The notes under the pieces were generated by a model. That model was not told where the DNA came from. It was given only the letters and a program-made list of their open reading frames with translations, and searched no databases. Below are positions 45,018-56,774 of a DNA stretch of 64,000 nucleotides, piece by piece; the first letter of the stretch is position 1; each line of letters begins with the position of its first letter. The position numbers were made by a program, and so were the translations under genes. The stretch is from Parastagonospora avenae f. sp. tritici 18332-5 (Eukaryota; Ascomycota; Dothideomycetes; Pleosporales; Phaeosphaeriaceae): the NCBI GenBank assembly GCA_022559985.1, contig JAFJTR010000058.1, forward strand, positions 62,001-126,000, read 5' to 3'.

Positions 45018-46334
45018 ATGTTCACCAAAGCCATTGCCATTTCGGCCCTTGCCGCCAGTGCTTCTGCGCACGTTATCATGAACTACCCTACGCCTTTCGG
45101 CCGAGCCACCCTTAACACCTCCCCTCTTGCTCCTGCCGACTTTCCTTGCAAGCAACGCAATGGCGTCTATGCTATCGACACTATGAACCAGTGGAACGCT
45201 GGCGAGACTCAGCAGGTCTCCTTCAACGGCACCGCAGTTCACGGTGGTGGTTCTTGCCAATTCTCTATCACCACTGACCCTGAGCCCACCGAGCAATCAC
45301 AGTGGAAGGTGATCCAGAGTGTTGTTGGAGGATGTCCCACTGGCGAATACGAAGGCAACGCGCCAGAGCAGGCTGGAGAACCGGCCCTGACCAGAATCCC
45401 TGGCAGCTTTCCTGTCACCATGCCAAAGGGCATCCCCGATGGTCGCTACACCTTCGCCTGGACCTGGCTCAACAAGATCGGCAACCGCGAGTTCTACATG
45501 AACTGCGCGCCCATTCAAGTCGGAAATGGTGGTGCCTCAGCTTCGACCGCGAGTGCCGCGGAGACCTTATCTGCTCTTCCTGATATGTTCGTCGCCAACC
45601 TTCCTGACACCCAGTGCAGCACTGCCGAGAAGGAAGACTTTGAGTACCCTACCCCTGGACAGAATGTCATCGACGGCAAGACTGGCAGCGTTGGCCACAC
45701 CATGACTGGTGCTGGCTGTGCTACACAGAACAAGCTCGGTGCTGGAAACGGTCAGATGGGAAGCCCATCCGCAGGTAATCCCTCCACTCCGTCTGAGGGC
45801 ACTCCATCTACCCCATCCGACGGTGGCTACCCTACCAAGCCCAGCAGCGGTGTCCCTTCAGAATCACCAATCAACAAGGGACCCACAGAGTCCAAGCCTT
45901 CTCTCAGCCCAGGCGGTGTCTTTGCCCCAGGCGCATCCTCTGCTCCTGTCTCCAAGCCTACTCCTCAGCCCGAATCTCCTGCTCCTGCTCCTGCTCCTCA
46001 ACCCGAAGCTCCCGCTCCTCAACCCGAAGCTCCCGCTCCTCAACCCGAAGCTCCCGCTCCTCAGCCCGCTCCCGCCGCACCATCTGCTGCCCCTCAAGTG
46101 CCCAACAACACGACTCCCACCAACGGAGAGTGCACTCCTTGCACAAACGACGGAGCTGTTGTATGCATTGGCAGCAAGCAGTTCGGTCTTTGCAACCGCG
46201 GCTGTGCTGTTGCTCAGGATCTCGCCGAGGGCATGATGTGCTCTGCCGGTGTGGTTGTCGCCTCGAGCAAGCGCAGCATCCACTTCCCTCGCGCTCACCT
46301 CCACCGCCGTCACAGCGCCGCCCACCTCATCTAA
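45018..46334 (+). CDS. Secreted LPMO-like protein (AA11-type) with Pro-rich linker and C-terminal Cys module
   Basis: Single-exon gene of 438 residues. The signal peptide MFTKAIAISALAASASA ends exactly before His, giving a mature N-terminus HVIMNYPTPFG, as required for the copper 'histidine brace' of lytic polysaccharide monooxygenases. A second His lies in AVHGGGSCQFS, and Tyr/Cys in NREFYMNCAP. These fit the AA11-like chitin-active group, although family assignment needs a profile search. The catalytic domain (about 18-240) is followed by a Ser/Thr/Pro linker with a 7-residue PAPQPEA repeat, then a Cys-rich module (ECTPCTNDGAVVCIG...FGLCNRGCA) resembling the X278-type C-terminal domain. The probable role is in cell-wall or chitin remodelling. 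Confidence 0.85.
   Translation: MFTKAIAISALAASASAHVIMNYPTPFGRATLNTSPLAPADFPCKQRNGVYAIDTMNQWNAGETQQVSFNGTAVHGGGSCQFSITTDPEPTEQSQWKVIQSVVGGCPTGEYEGNAPEQAGEPALTRIPGSFPVTMPKGIPDGRYTFAWTWLNKIGNREFYMNCAPIQVGNGGASASTASAAETLSALPDMFVANLPDTQCSTAEKEDFEYPTPGQNVIDGKTGSVGHTMTGAGCATQNKLGAGNGQMGSPSAGNPSTPSEGTPSTPSDGGYPTKPSSGVPSESPINKGPTESKPSLSPGGVFAPGASSAPVSKPTPQPESPAPAPAPQPEAPAPQPEAPAPQPEAPAPQPAPAAPSAAPQVPNNTTPTNGECTPCTNDGAVVCIGSKQFGLCNRGCAVAQDLAEGMMCSAGVVVASSKRSIHFPRAHLHRRHSAAHLI
45993..46064 (+). repeat. 21-bp coding tandem repeat (PAPQPEA units)
   Basis: Three perfect copies of a 21-nt unit beginning GCTCCTCAACCCGAAG (45993, 46014, 46035) plus a partial fourth. They encode the Pro-rich linker of the LPMO-like protein and are prone to length change. 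Confidence 0.85.
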
Positions 46335-47322
46335 GCGACACACTGTATATCATGATCCACACACACACTTCTCTTATACCCGGTTGCATCTTTTGGAGTT
46401 GGCGGAAAACTATCTTGGATACCTGCGCATCGCTTCGTAGGTCAGGCTAAGGCTTAGGGAACCACCCTTGTTCATATTCTGGTTGGTACAGACACCACTT
46501 GGGTCTGACTTTTTGACGTACTGTAAAGCACTATACTTTCTTTCATGACCGGACCTTGAGCGGTTCGGCATGCCCTTTTGCTTGTATGATGGAGAGAGAG
46601 CTGTCGGTGAACTTGCGTCGCGCACATAAGTACCATTTCGAGTACAAAAACAATGAATAACACATTCACTTGATCAAACTTGTCTTTCAAACCTGTTCCA
46701 CCTTTCAATACAGTGATGATAATTGACGACGTGAAGAATGGGACAGATGAGTTATGCACTTCATGGTAACAAAGCGATGCTAGAGTACTGTACAAAGCTG
46801 GAGGTGGTACGGGCGGAACGTAGTGGATCGCTCATGCCATTTCGTCTCAACCGAGCTGTGAGAGCACGAAGCACGTGACGACATGCTCCTGCAAATAGAC
46901 GTGCGGAGTAGAAGCCCTCAGGGTCTGGCCAGTTCAAGCCTGTCTCGCAGCTCTGAGATGCAAGCAGCGAGGGCTTACCCTTCACCGGTCATGACGTTGG
47001 TGTACCGGGTGATTGTGATTGGGTAGATAGCGCACTTGGCGGGCGGTCCCTCCAGCTACCCCAAGGTGATTTCTCTTGCCTTAGGTGCCGCTGCCAACGC
47101 ACCACGAGCACGCGACGAGACACATGAACACCCGAGCCCTATGATTTTATGAATTGTATTATTTCCTGACAGTCCCAAAAATCCGTATCGAGCCTCGGCC
47201 CACGTTTCACCGCCTGCCGCCACTCGCCCCTCGCCGTCCCGCGCCTCCAAGCGCTCCCTCTTCCCTCTACCACCACCCTTCGCGCCCCCACAGCTCCCGA
47301 CCTCGTGCGTAGCTCGCCCAAG
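46335..47322. other. Intergenic, calcineurin promoter
   Basis: 988 bp. The last 170 bp before the calcineurin ATG is strongly pyrimidine-rich, as in many fungal promoters and leaders. No gene seen. Confidence 0.5.
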
Positions 47323-49346
47323 ATGGAGAACAACCCGCAGGATATCGACCAGGCGAAATACATGGACAATGCCATTCGCGCAGTCCAGCAGAAGAAGCCA
47401 CTCCCTGAGATCGACTTTACGCTGCACACCATGGAAGATGGCTCGCAAGTGAGCACCATGGAGCGTGTCTGCAAAGGTACTTTCGCCGCACGGGTCTGCA
47501 GCTTCGCATAGCAATTGCTTGCACGCATGCGACGGACAATCTCAAGTACACCACAGCTAACCCCACTGTGAATGCCAGACGTCCAAGCTCCAGCTTTCCA
47601 CCCGCCCACTGACGAGCAGTTCTTTTCGCCACAAGATCGCGGGAAGCCCAACATCCAGTTCTTGAAGCAGCATTTCTACCGCGAAGGTCGTCTGACCGAG
47701 CAGCAGGCGCTATGGATCATAAAGAAAGGCACAGAGATCCTCAAGGCAGAACCCAATCTGCTGGAGATGGACGCACCGATTACGGTGTGTGGTGACGTTC
47801 ACGGCCAATACTACGATCTCATGAAGCTTTTCGAAGTCGGTGGCGACCCAGCTGAGACGCGCTACCTTTTTTTGGGTGACTACGTGGATCGAGGGTACTT
47901 TAGTATTGAGGTATGAGGCACGACAGCATGGTGACCTTCCTGCGCTGACAGTTGTAGTGTGTTTTGTACTTGTGGTCATTGAAAATCTGGTACCCGAACA
48001 CGCTTTGGCTCCTCCGCGGAAACCACGAGTGCAGGCATTTGACTGATTACTTCACATTCAAGCTCGAGTGCAAACACAAGTACTCCGAGGCGGTCTACGA
48101 AGCATGCATGGACTCTTTCTGCGCATTGCCTTTGGCAGCGGTCATGAACAAGCAGTTCTTGTGCATACACGGCGGATTGAGCCCCGAGCTCCACACTCTG
48201 GATGACTTGAAGAGCGTATGTATGAACGCAGAGAATCACACGGCAATCACTGACTTGCGCAGATCGATCGATTCCGCGAGCCTCCCACCCACGGCCTCAT
48301 GTGCGATATCCTCTGGGCCGACCCGCTTGAAGAATTTGGACAGGAGAAGACCAACGACTTCTTCATTCACAACCACGTCCGAGGATGTTCATACTTTTTC
48401 TCGTATCCCGCCGCATGCGCCTTCCTTGAGAAGAACAACCTGCTCTCTATCATTCGTGCCCACGAAGCCCAAGACGCTGGATACCGCATGTACAGGAAGA
48501 CTCGGACGACTGGTTTCCCTAGCGTCATGACCATCTTCAGTGCGCCCAATTATCTCGATGTGTACAACAACAAGGCTGCCGTTCTGAAGTACGAGAACAA
48601 CGTCATGAACATCAGGCAATTTAGTAAGCTTGTAACATGCTGGAAGCTGTTCGCTGAAACTGACCCGCGTAGACTGCACGCCTCATCCATACTGGCTGCC
48701 CAACTTCATGGACGTCTTTACATGGTCACTGCCGTTCGTTGGCGAGAAGAGTGCGTTGCGCTTCCTCCCGTTTTTGATACTTGGGCTAATCTTTGGCAGT
48801 CACTGACATGCTCATTGCTATTTTGAACACATGCTCCAAGGAAGAACTCGAGGAGGAAACCCCCAGCTCTTTGGCCTCTGGTCCATCATCGCCACCTCTG
48901 GCCAGCCTCGACCCCGACTCCACAGAATTCAAGCGCCGCGCTATCAAGAACAAGATCCTGGCTATCGGTCGCCTTTCTCGCGTATTCCAGGTTCTGCGCG
49001 AAGAGTCGGAGCGTGTTACTGAATTGAAGACAGCATCGGGAGGCCGACTCCCCGCCGGTACGCTCATGCTCGGCGCAGAAGGCATCAAGCAAGCCATCCA
49101 CAGTTTTGAAGATGCCCGCAAGGTTGATCTACAGAACGAGCGACTGCCGCCAAGTCACGAAGAAGTACGAAAATCTGCGGAGATTAGCCGAGAACAGGCT
49201 CTCGAAAAGGCCAAGACTGAGGCAGACAACGATACTGGACTCGCAACTGTCGCCAGGCGTATCAGCATGTGAGTCGATTGCGCTTCATCGTGTTATTTTG
49301 TACTGACGTTTGTAGGTCATCTGGATCTTCACGCAACAAGCGCTAG
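47323..49346 (+). CDS. CNA1: Calcineurin catalytic subunit A (protein phosphatase 2B)
   Basis: Seven exons (47323-47476, 47579-47910, 47958-48215, 48263-48623, 48673-48750, 48800-49268, 49316-49346) give 560 residues. All metallophosphatase motifs are present: CGDVHGQYYDLMKLFEVGG, GDYVDRGYFSIE, LRGNHECRHLTDYF, and His residues in IHGGLSPE and RAHEAQDAGY. The calcineurin-B-binding helix follows (NCTPHPYWLPNFMDVFTW), then LVAILNTCS-like, the calmodulin-binding segment (RRAIKNKILAIGRLSRVFQ) and the autoinhibitory stretch SFEDARKVDLQNERLPP. It is the Ca2+/calmodulin-activated Ser/Thr phosphatase that dephosphorylates Crz1-type factors, with roles in stress, ion tolerance and virulence in fungi. 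The gene is complete. Confidence 0.97.
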
Positions 49347-49774
49347 GGGACTTTGAGGCGTTCAAGATCAGAGAGTGGATCTGAGACCAAAACTCGAATC
49401 GGTGACAGGGTTCAGAGTGTGCGGGAAGTGTAGGAAGTTTGTTGATTTCTGCACAAGCCCATCGTCATACCACGCAGGCGTATTGCGGGCCAAATAAGAG
49501 GATAGAGGGCATCACCTCATGATGAAGGGAAGTAATTTGCTGGCTTCGCGCCTCGGCTCAAGCAGCCGTCTTTCTCTTGAATGAAACTATCTCCACTACG
49601 TGGACTGGATTAGTATCCATCTGCCAAACATTTATTTTTGGCCCAATGCGACTTGGAGTGAGCAATGTGAATGTGATGTGCACGAGCCAAGGCGGGCCGA
49701 AGCTAGTTCCGCCAGACGCTACGTCAACTTTAACATTGCAAGCTATCCGGCGATGCACATCATCTTCCAGCCCG
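49347..49774. other. Intergenic
   Basis: 428 bp between same-strand genes; no separate gene seen. Confidence 0.5.
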
Positions 49775-51792
49775 ATGCCTCCATGGGTGGCCACTGTGCC
49801 GCGACTGTCGAGCCTAGCCAACGGCCGAGCGATTGAACGACTGCCCGCCGCTTTGCGCTGTCGCCATGCCCACAAACCAAGCTCGAGAAACCTCCGCGTG
49901 CGCTCCGCATCCACACACGTCGCGCCGACGGCGATAAATCTGCGACCAAACATACCCGCGAGGAACAAGGAGCTTCACGATGCTTTGTCAGCACTCAGTG
50001 GAGCTGCAGAAACATATGTCAACATCAGTCGACTGCAATTGGTGTTGGGAGGGTTGGCGGCGCAAGATGCCGTCACGCGAGTTGCTGGTACGATGCAGTG
50101 GTCACTGAAGATGGGATGAAGGGCTAATTGGAGGAACAGTGCTTGGACTGAACAGCCAATCGAGTGCGCAACGGCTAGCACGATTATTGCTCGCCGACCC
50201 ATTGGGTTCTGAGGAGCAATGGGAGAAGGAACTGTTGAAAGCTGGTGGTGGAGGCGAAAGAGCTGTGCTGCTAAAGTATGGCCGCCAAAATCCTACAGAG
50301 GGAAGATTGCTAACTCCCTTGCAGATATGGCGAAGACGCCGATGCCCAGACTCCGTCGCCACTGTATAAAGCCCTAGCTGTTCCCTCTCGTGTCCTCCGA
50401 TCGCATAACCTTGAGATTCTTGTGTCGACGCTGAATGTGGACATCCCAAGCACGGTCGCTGCTTCGACCGAGAGCTCCAAAGAGTCGATACTGGTACCGA
50501 AGCTACAGACCACGTCTGCAAGAGCACTTCCCGTGCCATATCCAGTGCACAAGACGCTCGTATTCGGAGAGGGAATCGATAGCGCGATAGCCTTCGGCCG
50601 ATTCGCGTATGACAGCAATGAGGATCTTGGCCATGTTGTGAAGCTCGCTCTCGACCTGCCGCCCCCGTCAGATGAACAGGACTTGGGCACACAGAGCGGA
50701 AGCGCGGCTATCAACACCCAGGTCGGCACCGAAGCACTCGCCACCTTTCGCAAATCAATACAAAACGCCGTTGCATACGAGAGAGGCTGGTACCGAAGCG
50801 GACTGCCAGCTGTCTCGACGTGGCTCACACACGATCTCGAGCCTACACAACCTATCAAACCTGTATTGAAGACCCTAGTCGCTTCCATCGCGGACGACGT
50901 GGAAGCCAACATCGCCAAAGAAGATACTGCACAGTCCCAGAAGCTCGCCGCCTTACCAACCGCCCAAGAAACGTGCGCATCCATCTTCAGCCACCTTGAA
51001 ACCTGGGCCGAAAAGTCCCACACGGAACTGCGCGATGAACTCGACTCCGCTTTCTCGTCCCGCAACTGGGCCAAACTCGCGTGGTGGAAACTACTCTGGC
51101 GTGTCGACGACGTGACCATGATATCTTCTGAAATGCTCGAGCGTCGCTGGCTCGTCAGCGCCGAGAAAAGCAGCATCTATCTCGCGGGCCGAATGAACCA
51201 AGCTGGCTATCCAGATGAACTTGTCCAGAAACTCGCCGTCGATGGCATCCCAGAGGCCACAACCGAAGAAACTGCACCAACGGCCGAGAATCCGAGGAAA
51301 GACCTAGGCATCTCGACTGAAGTGAGGAAGTCGATTCCTTGGCCGGAGCAAATTGCCGCGGCGAGGGTAGAGCTGATCAACGACACCATCCCGCCTCTGC
51401 AAGCACTCGCCCAACGACTTCTCCTGCAGACATTCAGCACAACATCTCTATCCTCAGCTGCCAGCGCGTTACTCTACGTCTCCGTATCGAATTTCTCCGT
51501 CTTCGAAGCCGCAGCTGTCGGCGTCCTCGGTTTAACTTACTCGCTCCGGCGGATGCAGAAGCTCTGGGAAGGCTCGAGGGAGAGCTGGGAAGGCACCGTG
51601 AGGGAAGAAGGGCGCAGGACGCTGAAGGCGACGGAAGAAACTGTGCGCTTGATCGTACGGAATAAACAGAGGGAAGACGCAGGACTGGGACTTGTGGAGG
51701 CTGATGGTGCGAAAGAAAGGAGGGAGGCGAGAGAGGCGGTGAAGAAGGTCAGAGAGGCGCTGGAGAGAATGGAGGGGAAGAGACATGTGTAG
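49775..51792 (+). CDS. Fungal-specific mitochondrial-type protein, 638 aa, unknown function
   Basis: Three exons (49775-50087, 50140-50275, 50325-51792; introns 52 and 49 nt). The N-terminus (MPPWVATVPRLSSLANGRAI..., then CRHAHKPSSRNLRVRS) is Arg/Ser-rich, without acids at first, like a mitochondrial presequence. A helical domain follows (KELHDALSALSGAAETYVNISRLQLVLGGLA). The middle has KTLVFGEGIDSAIAFGRFAYD. Near the end, LSSAASALLYVSVSNFSVFEAAAVGVLGLTYSL looks like a hydrophobic hairpin, followed by a charged coiled coil. The layout suggests an inner-membrane or matrix-side protein. It may belong to the poorly characterised fungal Mmc1-like group, but I am not certain of that. No enzymatic motif is visible. 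Confidence 0.8.
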
Positions 51793-51944
51793 TATCATAG
51801 TGTAATTGTACGATGTGATATAGATGTTGTCTTGTTGCTCACATTGCTATGTATACTGCTTCCTCTTCGCTTCCCGCATACATTCATCTCAGTCTGTTCA
51901 GCGATTCGATCGAACACTATATTTTCCTTCTATACGTAACTGTG

Positions 51945-54205
51945 TCACACAATATGGAACTTCCTCACCTCCGAACCACTCATCCAGTCAATACTATAGT
52001 AACTCACAAAAGCCTCTGGAATCCTCGCATGCCCTATCCTTTCCCAAGCAGGCACGCCATTCACCACCACCGGCGCGCTAGATGGCCGCGCTGGCCGCAG
52101 CACCAAGCACACCTGCGGGTGTATCAACAGCAGAACGACCTCTGAATCAGCAGGGACGTGTGAATCCCCCTCTGCGCACAAGGAGTAATCGGCTTCGAAC
52201 GGTATTTCATGACTTTCGAGCGCGTCTCCTCTAGGAATGCTGACTTCGATCATGTAGTGCGGGTCGTATATGTAGCGCAGGACACCGATGTTTGACGATG
52301 CTTCGATGGTGAGTATGGCGGACGTTACGGAGCCGAAGGGGTTTGCGCCGGGGACAGTAACGGCCATGGCGATTTTTTCGGGATGGCTGCCTGCAGCGAT
52401 GTATTGCGCGCCTTCGCCTGCCACAAATTCATTGCGGAAATTGATGATGTCTGCCCAGTAGCTGACTGGGCTGTCGACAGATACCCACGACCATGTTGGT
52501 CCGCGATACTCGGATGATCTGGCGCCAGTATTAAGGTTGATGGTCTCGACGCGCCATAGGAGGTCGTAGCCGATTGAATCGGACCATAGGCCGGCGAGGT
52601 AGTTGTTGCGCAGATGCTGGACGCGCTTGCATAGGCCGGAGAATGCTACGAGGCGGTCGGAGGGCTTGGTCCATTGAAGGGAGGAGTATTGCTCTACGAT
52701 GCGGTGGAAGTGAAACACCAGCTCTGGACAGTCTTGGGTGTCTTGTTCGGTGACTGGTGGTGTGATGGCAGCGTAAATCGGCACGTTGGATGCAGCGGCA
52801 AAGGCAAAGATGTCATCATCTGATATCTTTGGTCCATATATCGTGCTCGAGGTGATTGAGTCTCCCGTGCTGGCTTGCGAGATAACTTTTTTATATGGAG
52901 GTGGTAACTCGGTTTCCGGATCGTCACTCGGACGAACGTCGTCATTCCGAGCCAGCCGCATAGCCTCTAAGCGCTCAAGAAAATCTAGATGAGCGAAATT
53001 GTACTTTTCTCTCTCTTCCTGATTATGCTCGACCGCGTAATGGTAGGCTCCACCAGGGCTTTTTTCTTGGCTCAGTCCGCCACATTCACACTTGCTCGCC
53101 TCTCTACACTCCCACACCAACTCAGACTTGCAAATATGCAGTACGCGAGGCGACAATAGACGTTCTTGAAAAGCCCATCCCCGAGTGAGTAGTGGAAAGT
53201 GTTCGAGGAGATCACCCGCGGCCTGAACATCGAAATGATGAAGCGGCCTCCTGACACCGATGTGACCCGCACCCACATTCTCGGGCAAGGCGACTTCGAT
53301 GTCTGGGGTACGGCGCGCAATCCTTTTGCCGCTCCCCTCGTTGTCTCCGCCCGAAGATGTAGCCGCGATTGTGAGGACTGCATTCTGGTAAATCTCAGAC
53401 ATGAGCGCAGACTGAACTTCCCAATCCTCTGCGTCATCCTGGATGATGCACAACGAATCTATCCAGATATACTGGAACCCAAGCTTGATTGTGAGTTGCA
53501 TCGCCTCTCTAAACGTCTGGGGTATTTGCTTCCACGGGACACCAGCTATGCGTTTGGCTATGTTCTTTCTGGTGGTAATGCAGTTCTGATGCTTGCCCCA
53601 GCAATGGCTGAGAGAGACGTAAGGGCTTCGCTGGTTGATTGGTTCGAACAATCGTGCGGTAATATATTCGTCGTTGTCACTGTTCAGTAACAGCACCCTT
53701 TTGGGTAACAAGGGTCGCGCGGCTCTTCGACACGAGACATGGTTCACCTTACACTGCTTCAGCAAACCTGACACCCAGTCCAATGCCTTCGTAGATAGTG
53801 GATGACCGCTGATAGATGTCCCTGGCTGGATGCTTTTCCATGCTTACTTGATGTCAGTTTCGCACCACGAATCAATCTGGCCAAAAGCTTACGATGCGGT
53901 TGAAGACTGTAGTATTCTAGTTCTAACTTGGGTCGATCATCGACGAAGTAAATCTCCAAGCGAAGTGTATCCTGGAAGGAGCCGCGCGACTTGTTGTGGC
54001 ATCGCGCATACACTCTGCGTATATCGCGCTGCCACGACCATTCCTGCGTTTCAGACTGTCGAAGGCCCTCAAGGATGACGAGGCAGGCATCGCAACGCTT
54101 GTAGAACGCGGATCGCACGAGTTCCTGGGGTGTGAAGTTGAAGGCTAAGCGGGCATCGTCTTCGTCTTTTCTCACGAGATCGTGGCAAAGCGAACACCGC
54201 GTCAT
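51945..54205 (-). CDS. HET-domain (heterokaryon incompatibility) protein
   Basis: Two exons (complement of 53893-54205 and 51945-53842; 50-nt intron ending TAAG) give 736 residues. Exon 1 holds the usual Cys-containing preamble (MTRCSLCHDLV, KRCDACLVIL) and exon 2 continues with HPWKSIQPG...HPLSTKALDWVSGLLKQC, the segment before HET domains. The HET domain (about 185-330) has YVSLSHCWGKHQN, TFREAMQLTIKLGFQYIWIDSLCIIQDD and SEIYQNAVLTIAAT; TRGWAFQERLLSPRVLH follows. HET proteins trigger cell death or incompatibility after recognition of non-self, and many are of unknown function. Nothing in the chain looks broken. The recognition partner is not evident. Confidence 0.93.
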
Positions 54206-54897
54206 GGAGAATGTGCCCACAGTTTGTTGCTGTTCTCTTCATCGTCCGTGGCAATATTTTGAAAATGCGGCTGGGCCATGCCGGGCTCTCTGGACGCCAG
54301 ACGAAGCTTACGTTCGGTAAGAAGCGGGGAGCGTGGCCCTCTTCGCCCCCATTCACATCTCACCCATGTCGGACTTCGGCTGTCATGATCGTATTGCTCA
54401 CGCATCACGGCTGGTAGCGCGCCTCAAAAGCCATGTGTGACAGTTTAGTAGATATTGACGTTGTGTGATGGCGCAGGACTGGGCGCACTCGGTCCCGCTG
54501 ACTGCTGTCGAGAAGCTGAGTAGGGGCCACCTCTGTATCGGGCCGCCTCAGTACTACGAAGTATAACGACACCGTCGCTCTGCATCATATACATCGATAC
54601 ATCAAATTATCCAATCAGGATGAGGTGTAATGCGCTTCATTGTGATTTTGGTTATGTGAACCAGGCTCTATTTCTACAGTCTTTTGAGGAGACGCTCGAG
54701 CCTTTCCTTAACTTATTCTTGTTCAGTGATAGACCTTCATCTCCTCTATCTTTCCTGTGGAATTATTGTGGAGGACCCAGGCATACCTTTCAGTAATAGA
54801 AGCTCTGTGCTCAAATCGAGTGTATTGAGATAGCCCTTCTCGCTGAGTATCTCCTCCACGACTGCTCATCATTTCCGACTTGAAGGCTCCACTCCTA
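54206..54897. other. Intergenic
   Basis: 692 bp, HET-gene promoter and 3' region of the next gene. No gene seen. Confidence 0.5.
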
Positions 54898-55764
54898 TCA
54901 TCCCCCAACGCCTGATCGCCTCTTATCAATTGCTTCTTCCATACTAATGGCTTCTCGCTCGAACGATTCGAAATCGGATGGACCCGCGGCACGATTGACT
55001 CTTCGCAGAGTTTCTTCGTGGAAGCAAAGCGCATGATCCATTGATCCCAATGCATACTCTACTTTGTGTTGGTCCTTGTATTGAATCCAGTGGACATCCT
55101 TTATAGCCGCTCGTGTGAATTCAATGGCAAGTTTGGTGAATGCGACTGAGTTAGGATCATTCGTCTCGACCGGTAGAGAGCACTCAAGTATATCCAGCAG
55201 CTCTTCGCACTCCATGAACTGTTTTTGGACCTCTAGGAAAGCTGACAATTCATCTTGGGGATCAGAAGCCGGAGGCGTCAAGCGGGAGTGCATAGCTGGA
55301 GCGGAAACTATGAACGATGGCGACCAGTCAGCGCTCATTTCAGATTGCAGATTCGGGGCACCGTCCTTGACATATTTCCGAATCTTGACTACTTCCTGGA
55401 AGCGCGTGTGGATGATACGTTCATCTGATCTAGCCTCCTTTTTCTTGGCAAGTACCTTCACAACCCCTTCTGGCCGAAGAAGTATCCATGTATCATCATG
55501 ATACTGTGCGTCTCCTTCTGCGCTCGCCTCGTCGTTTTCCTCATTGGCGAAGAATAGTTCTTCGAATGCAAGAGCGTCCGCAAAAGCAGAATCATCTATC
55601 GTGGAGATAATGGGAAACCGATTCCCATCCCTGCCGCCCGCAATATATTCATCAATGTCTCTGGAAGATGGCGACATGTCGGCAGATTTGCTGAGAGCAT
55701 TCTTCGCATCGAACGAGGCGTTAGTGTCCGGAATTAACTCAATATTTTCAGAAGCGTCTGGCAT
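54898..55764 (-). CDS. Acidic hypothetical protein, 288 aa
   Basis: Single-exon frame starting MPDASENIELIPD. The first 90 residues are acidic and Ser-rich (ANEENDEASAEGDAQYHDD), then comes DDTWILLRPEGVVKVLAKKKEARSDERI, which looks folded. The second half is helical (ECEELLDILEC, FTKLAIEFTRAAIKDVHWIQYKDQHKVEYALGSMDHALCFHEETLRRV). There is no signal peptide or membrane span. I do not recognise a family. It is the upstream same-strand neighbour of the HET gene, with a 692-bp gap. Confidence 0.6.
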   Translation of the reverse strand: MPDASENIELIPDTNASFDAKNALSKSADMSPSSRDIDEYIAGGRDGNRFPIISTIDDSAFADALAFEELFFANEENDEASAEGDAQYHDDTWILLRPEGVVKVLAKKKEARSDERIIHTRFQEVVKIRKYVKDGAPNLQSEMSADWSPSFIVSAPAMHSRLTPPASDPQDELSAFLEVQKQFMECEELLDILECSLPVETNDPNSVAFTKLAIEFTRAAIKDVHWIQYKDQHKVEYALGSMDHALCFHEETLRRVNRAAGPSDFESFEREAISMEEAIDKRRSGVGG

Positions 55765-56073
55765 ACTTGTATTATTGTGTTTTGTTGGAGTTTCTTATGG
55801 TGATGTTGATAAAAGGTTGAGTCGTATATGAAATATGAGGAAGTGTTGAGTGCCAGGTTAGCTACAACGCTTCCTGACTGGTGTGTCACATTATGCCAAG
55901 AAGCGCTCCAGAAACATGTGAAGAATTCACTCGCGATTGCCTAGCCATCGTACCTCTTGCGTGTGAATTATGTTTGATCGTTGTGCGCCATAGGCGCACA
56001 ACGTGATACCAACGTCGAGACCAATCATTGTTCGTAGACTGTGCAGAGAGAACCTTTTCATCCTGATGAACAT
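55765..56073. other. Intergenic
   Basis: 309 bp. It contains a perfect short palindromic segment (tgtgcgccataggcgcaca, 55980-55998). No gene seen. Confidence 0.45.
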
Positions 56074-56774
56074 ATGGGTTTCTTCATATCGACCATTGAG
56101 CACACTTCCCGCGCCCAAAACTCTTACCTGATAAACTCCGTTGGCCCCGGTTTCGCTAGTCACCCCTCATCAATCTCATTATTCATAACTCGATTCGCAA
56201 GTGTGGGCAGCACTTCCAATCAGCCAGAGGTCCACATCGAGACCCATGACGGACTAGAGTTAGAGACACAAGTTGGGTACAAGCCTGACGGGTCAATTGT
56301 GGTTCACATCCACAAACGTCGTCCAGCTTCGGCCGGGAGAAATGCACCTTCTGGTGCAATGCTTCCTCCCTGCAAGCTCGAATCGATCATCCCCCCCCAT
56401 ATCTCGTGTTGTCAACCGACGTGCGAGATAGCTTCAGCTCTCCGGATACGCCTGATAGCCTCCAGCAGGAGATGCGCACTGACCGTCTTGCTGGTCCTGT
56501 TCTACGCCGAATCATACGTCTCTGGAATCTCAGAACCCCCGCAGAAGCAGGAGAGCTGGACGCTGTGCACCCATCAGCACCACCTCCTACTTATGAGGAT
56601 GCGGTTTCGAGGCCGCCACCACCTTATAAACCTCAGATCATGCGTCTGGAAGTACACATGCCTGACGTCCCCGGTTCAAGTTATTTATCGCGCTTTCCAT
56701 CCTACTTAGACCCGTTCTCTCCAAGATCGGTCCCAGACTCTGTCTCTCGATCACTGCTAGTTGGAATGCTTTGA
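56074..56774 (+). pseudogene. Putative PPxY-motif protein, frame broken at a C8 run
   Basis: Two adjoining plus-strand frames both look coding. The first (to about 56400) contains VHIETHDGLELETQVGYK and GSIVVHIHKRRP. The second (from about 56400 to 56774) contains DSFSSPDTPDSLQQEM, PPPTYEDAVSRPPPPYKP (two PPxY-type motifs, ligands of Rsp5/Nedd4 WW domains) and ends at a TGA at 56772. They meet at a run of eight C residues (56391-56398). One additional C would put them in one frame, so this is either a real frameshift, an assembly error or an unseen intron. The true start is unclear; an ATG at 56074 is only the first in frame. Family unknown. Confidence 0.4.
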
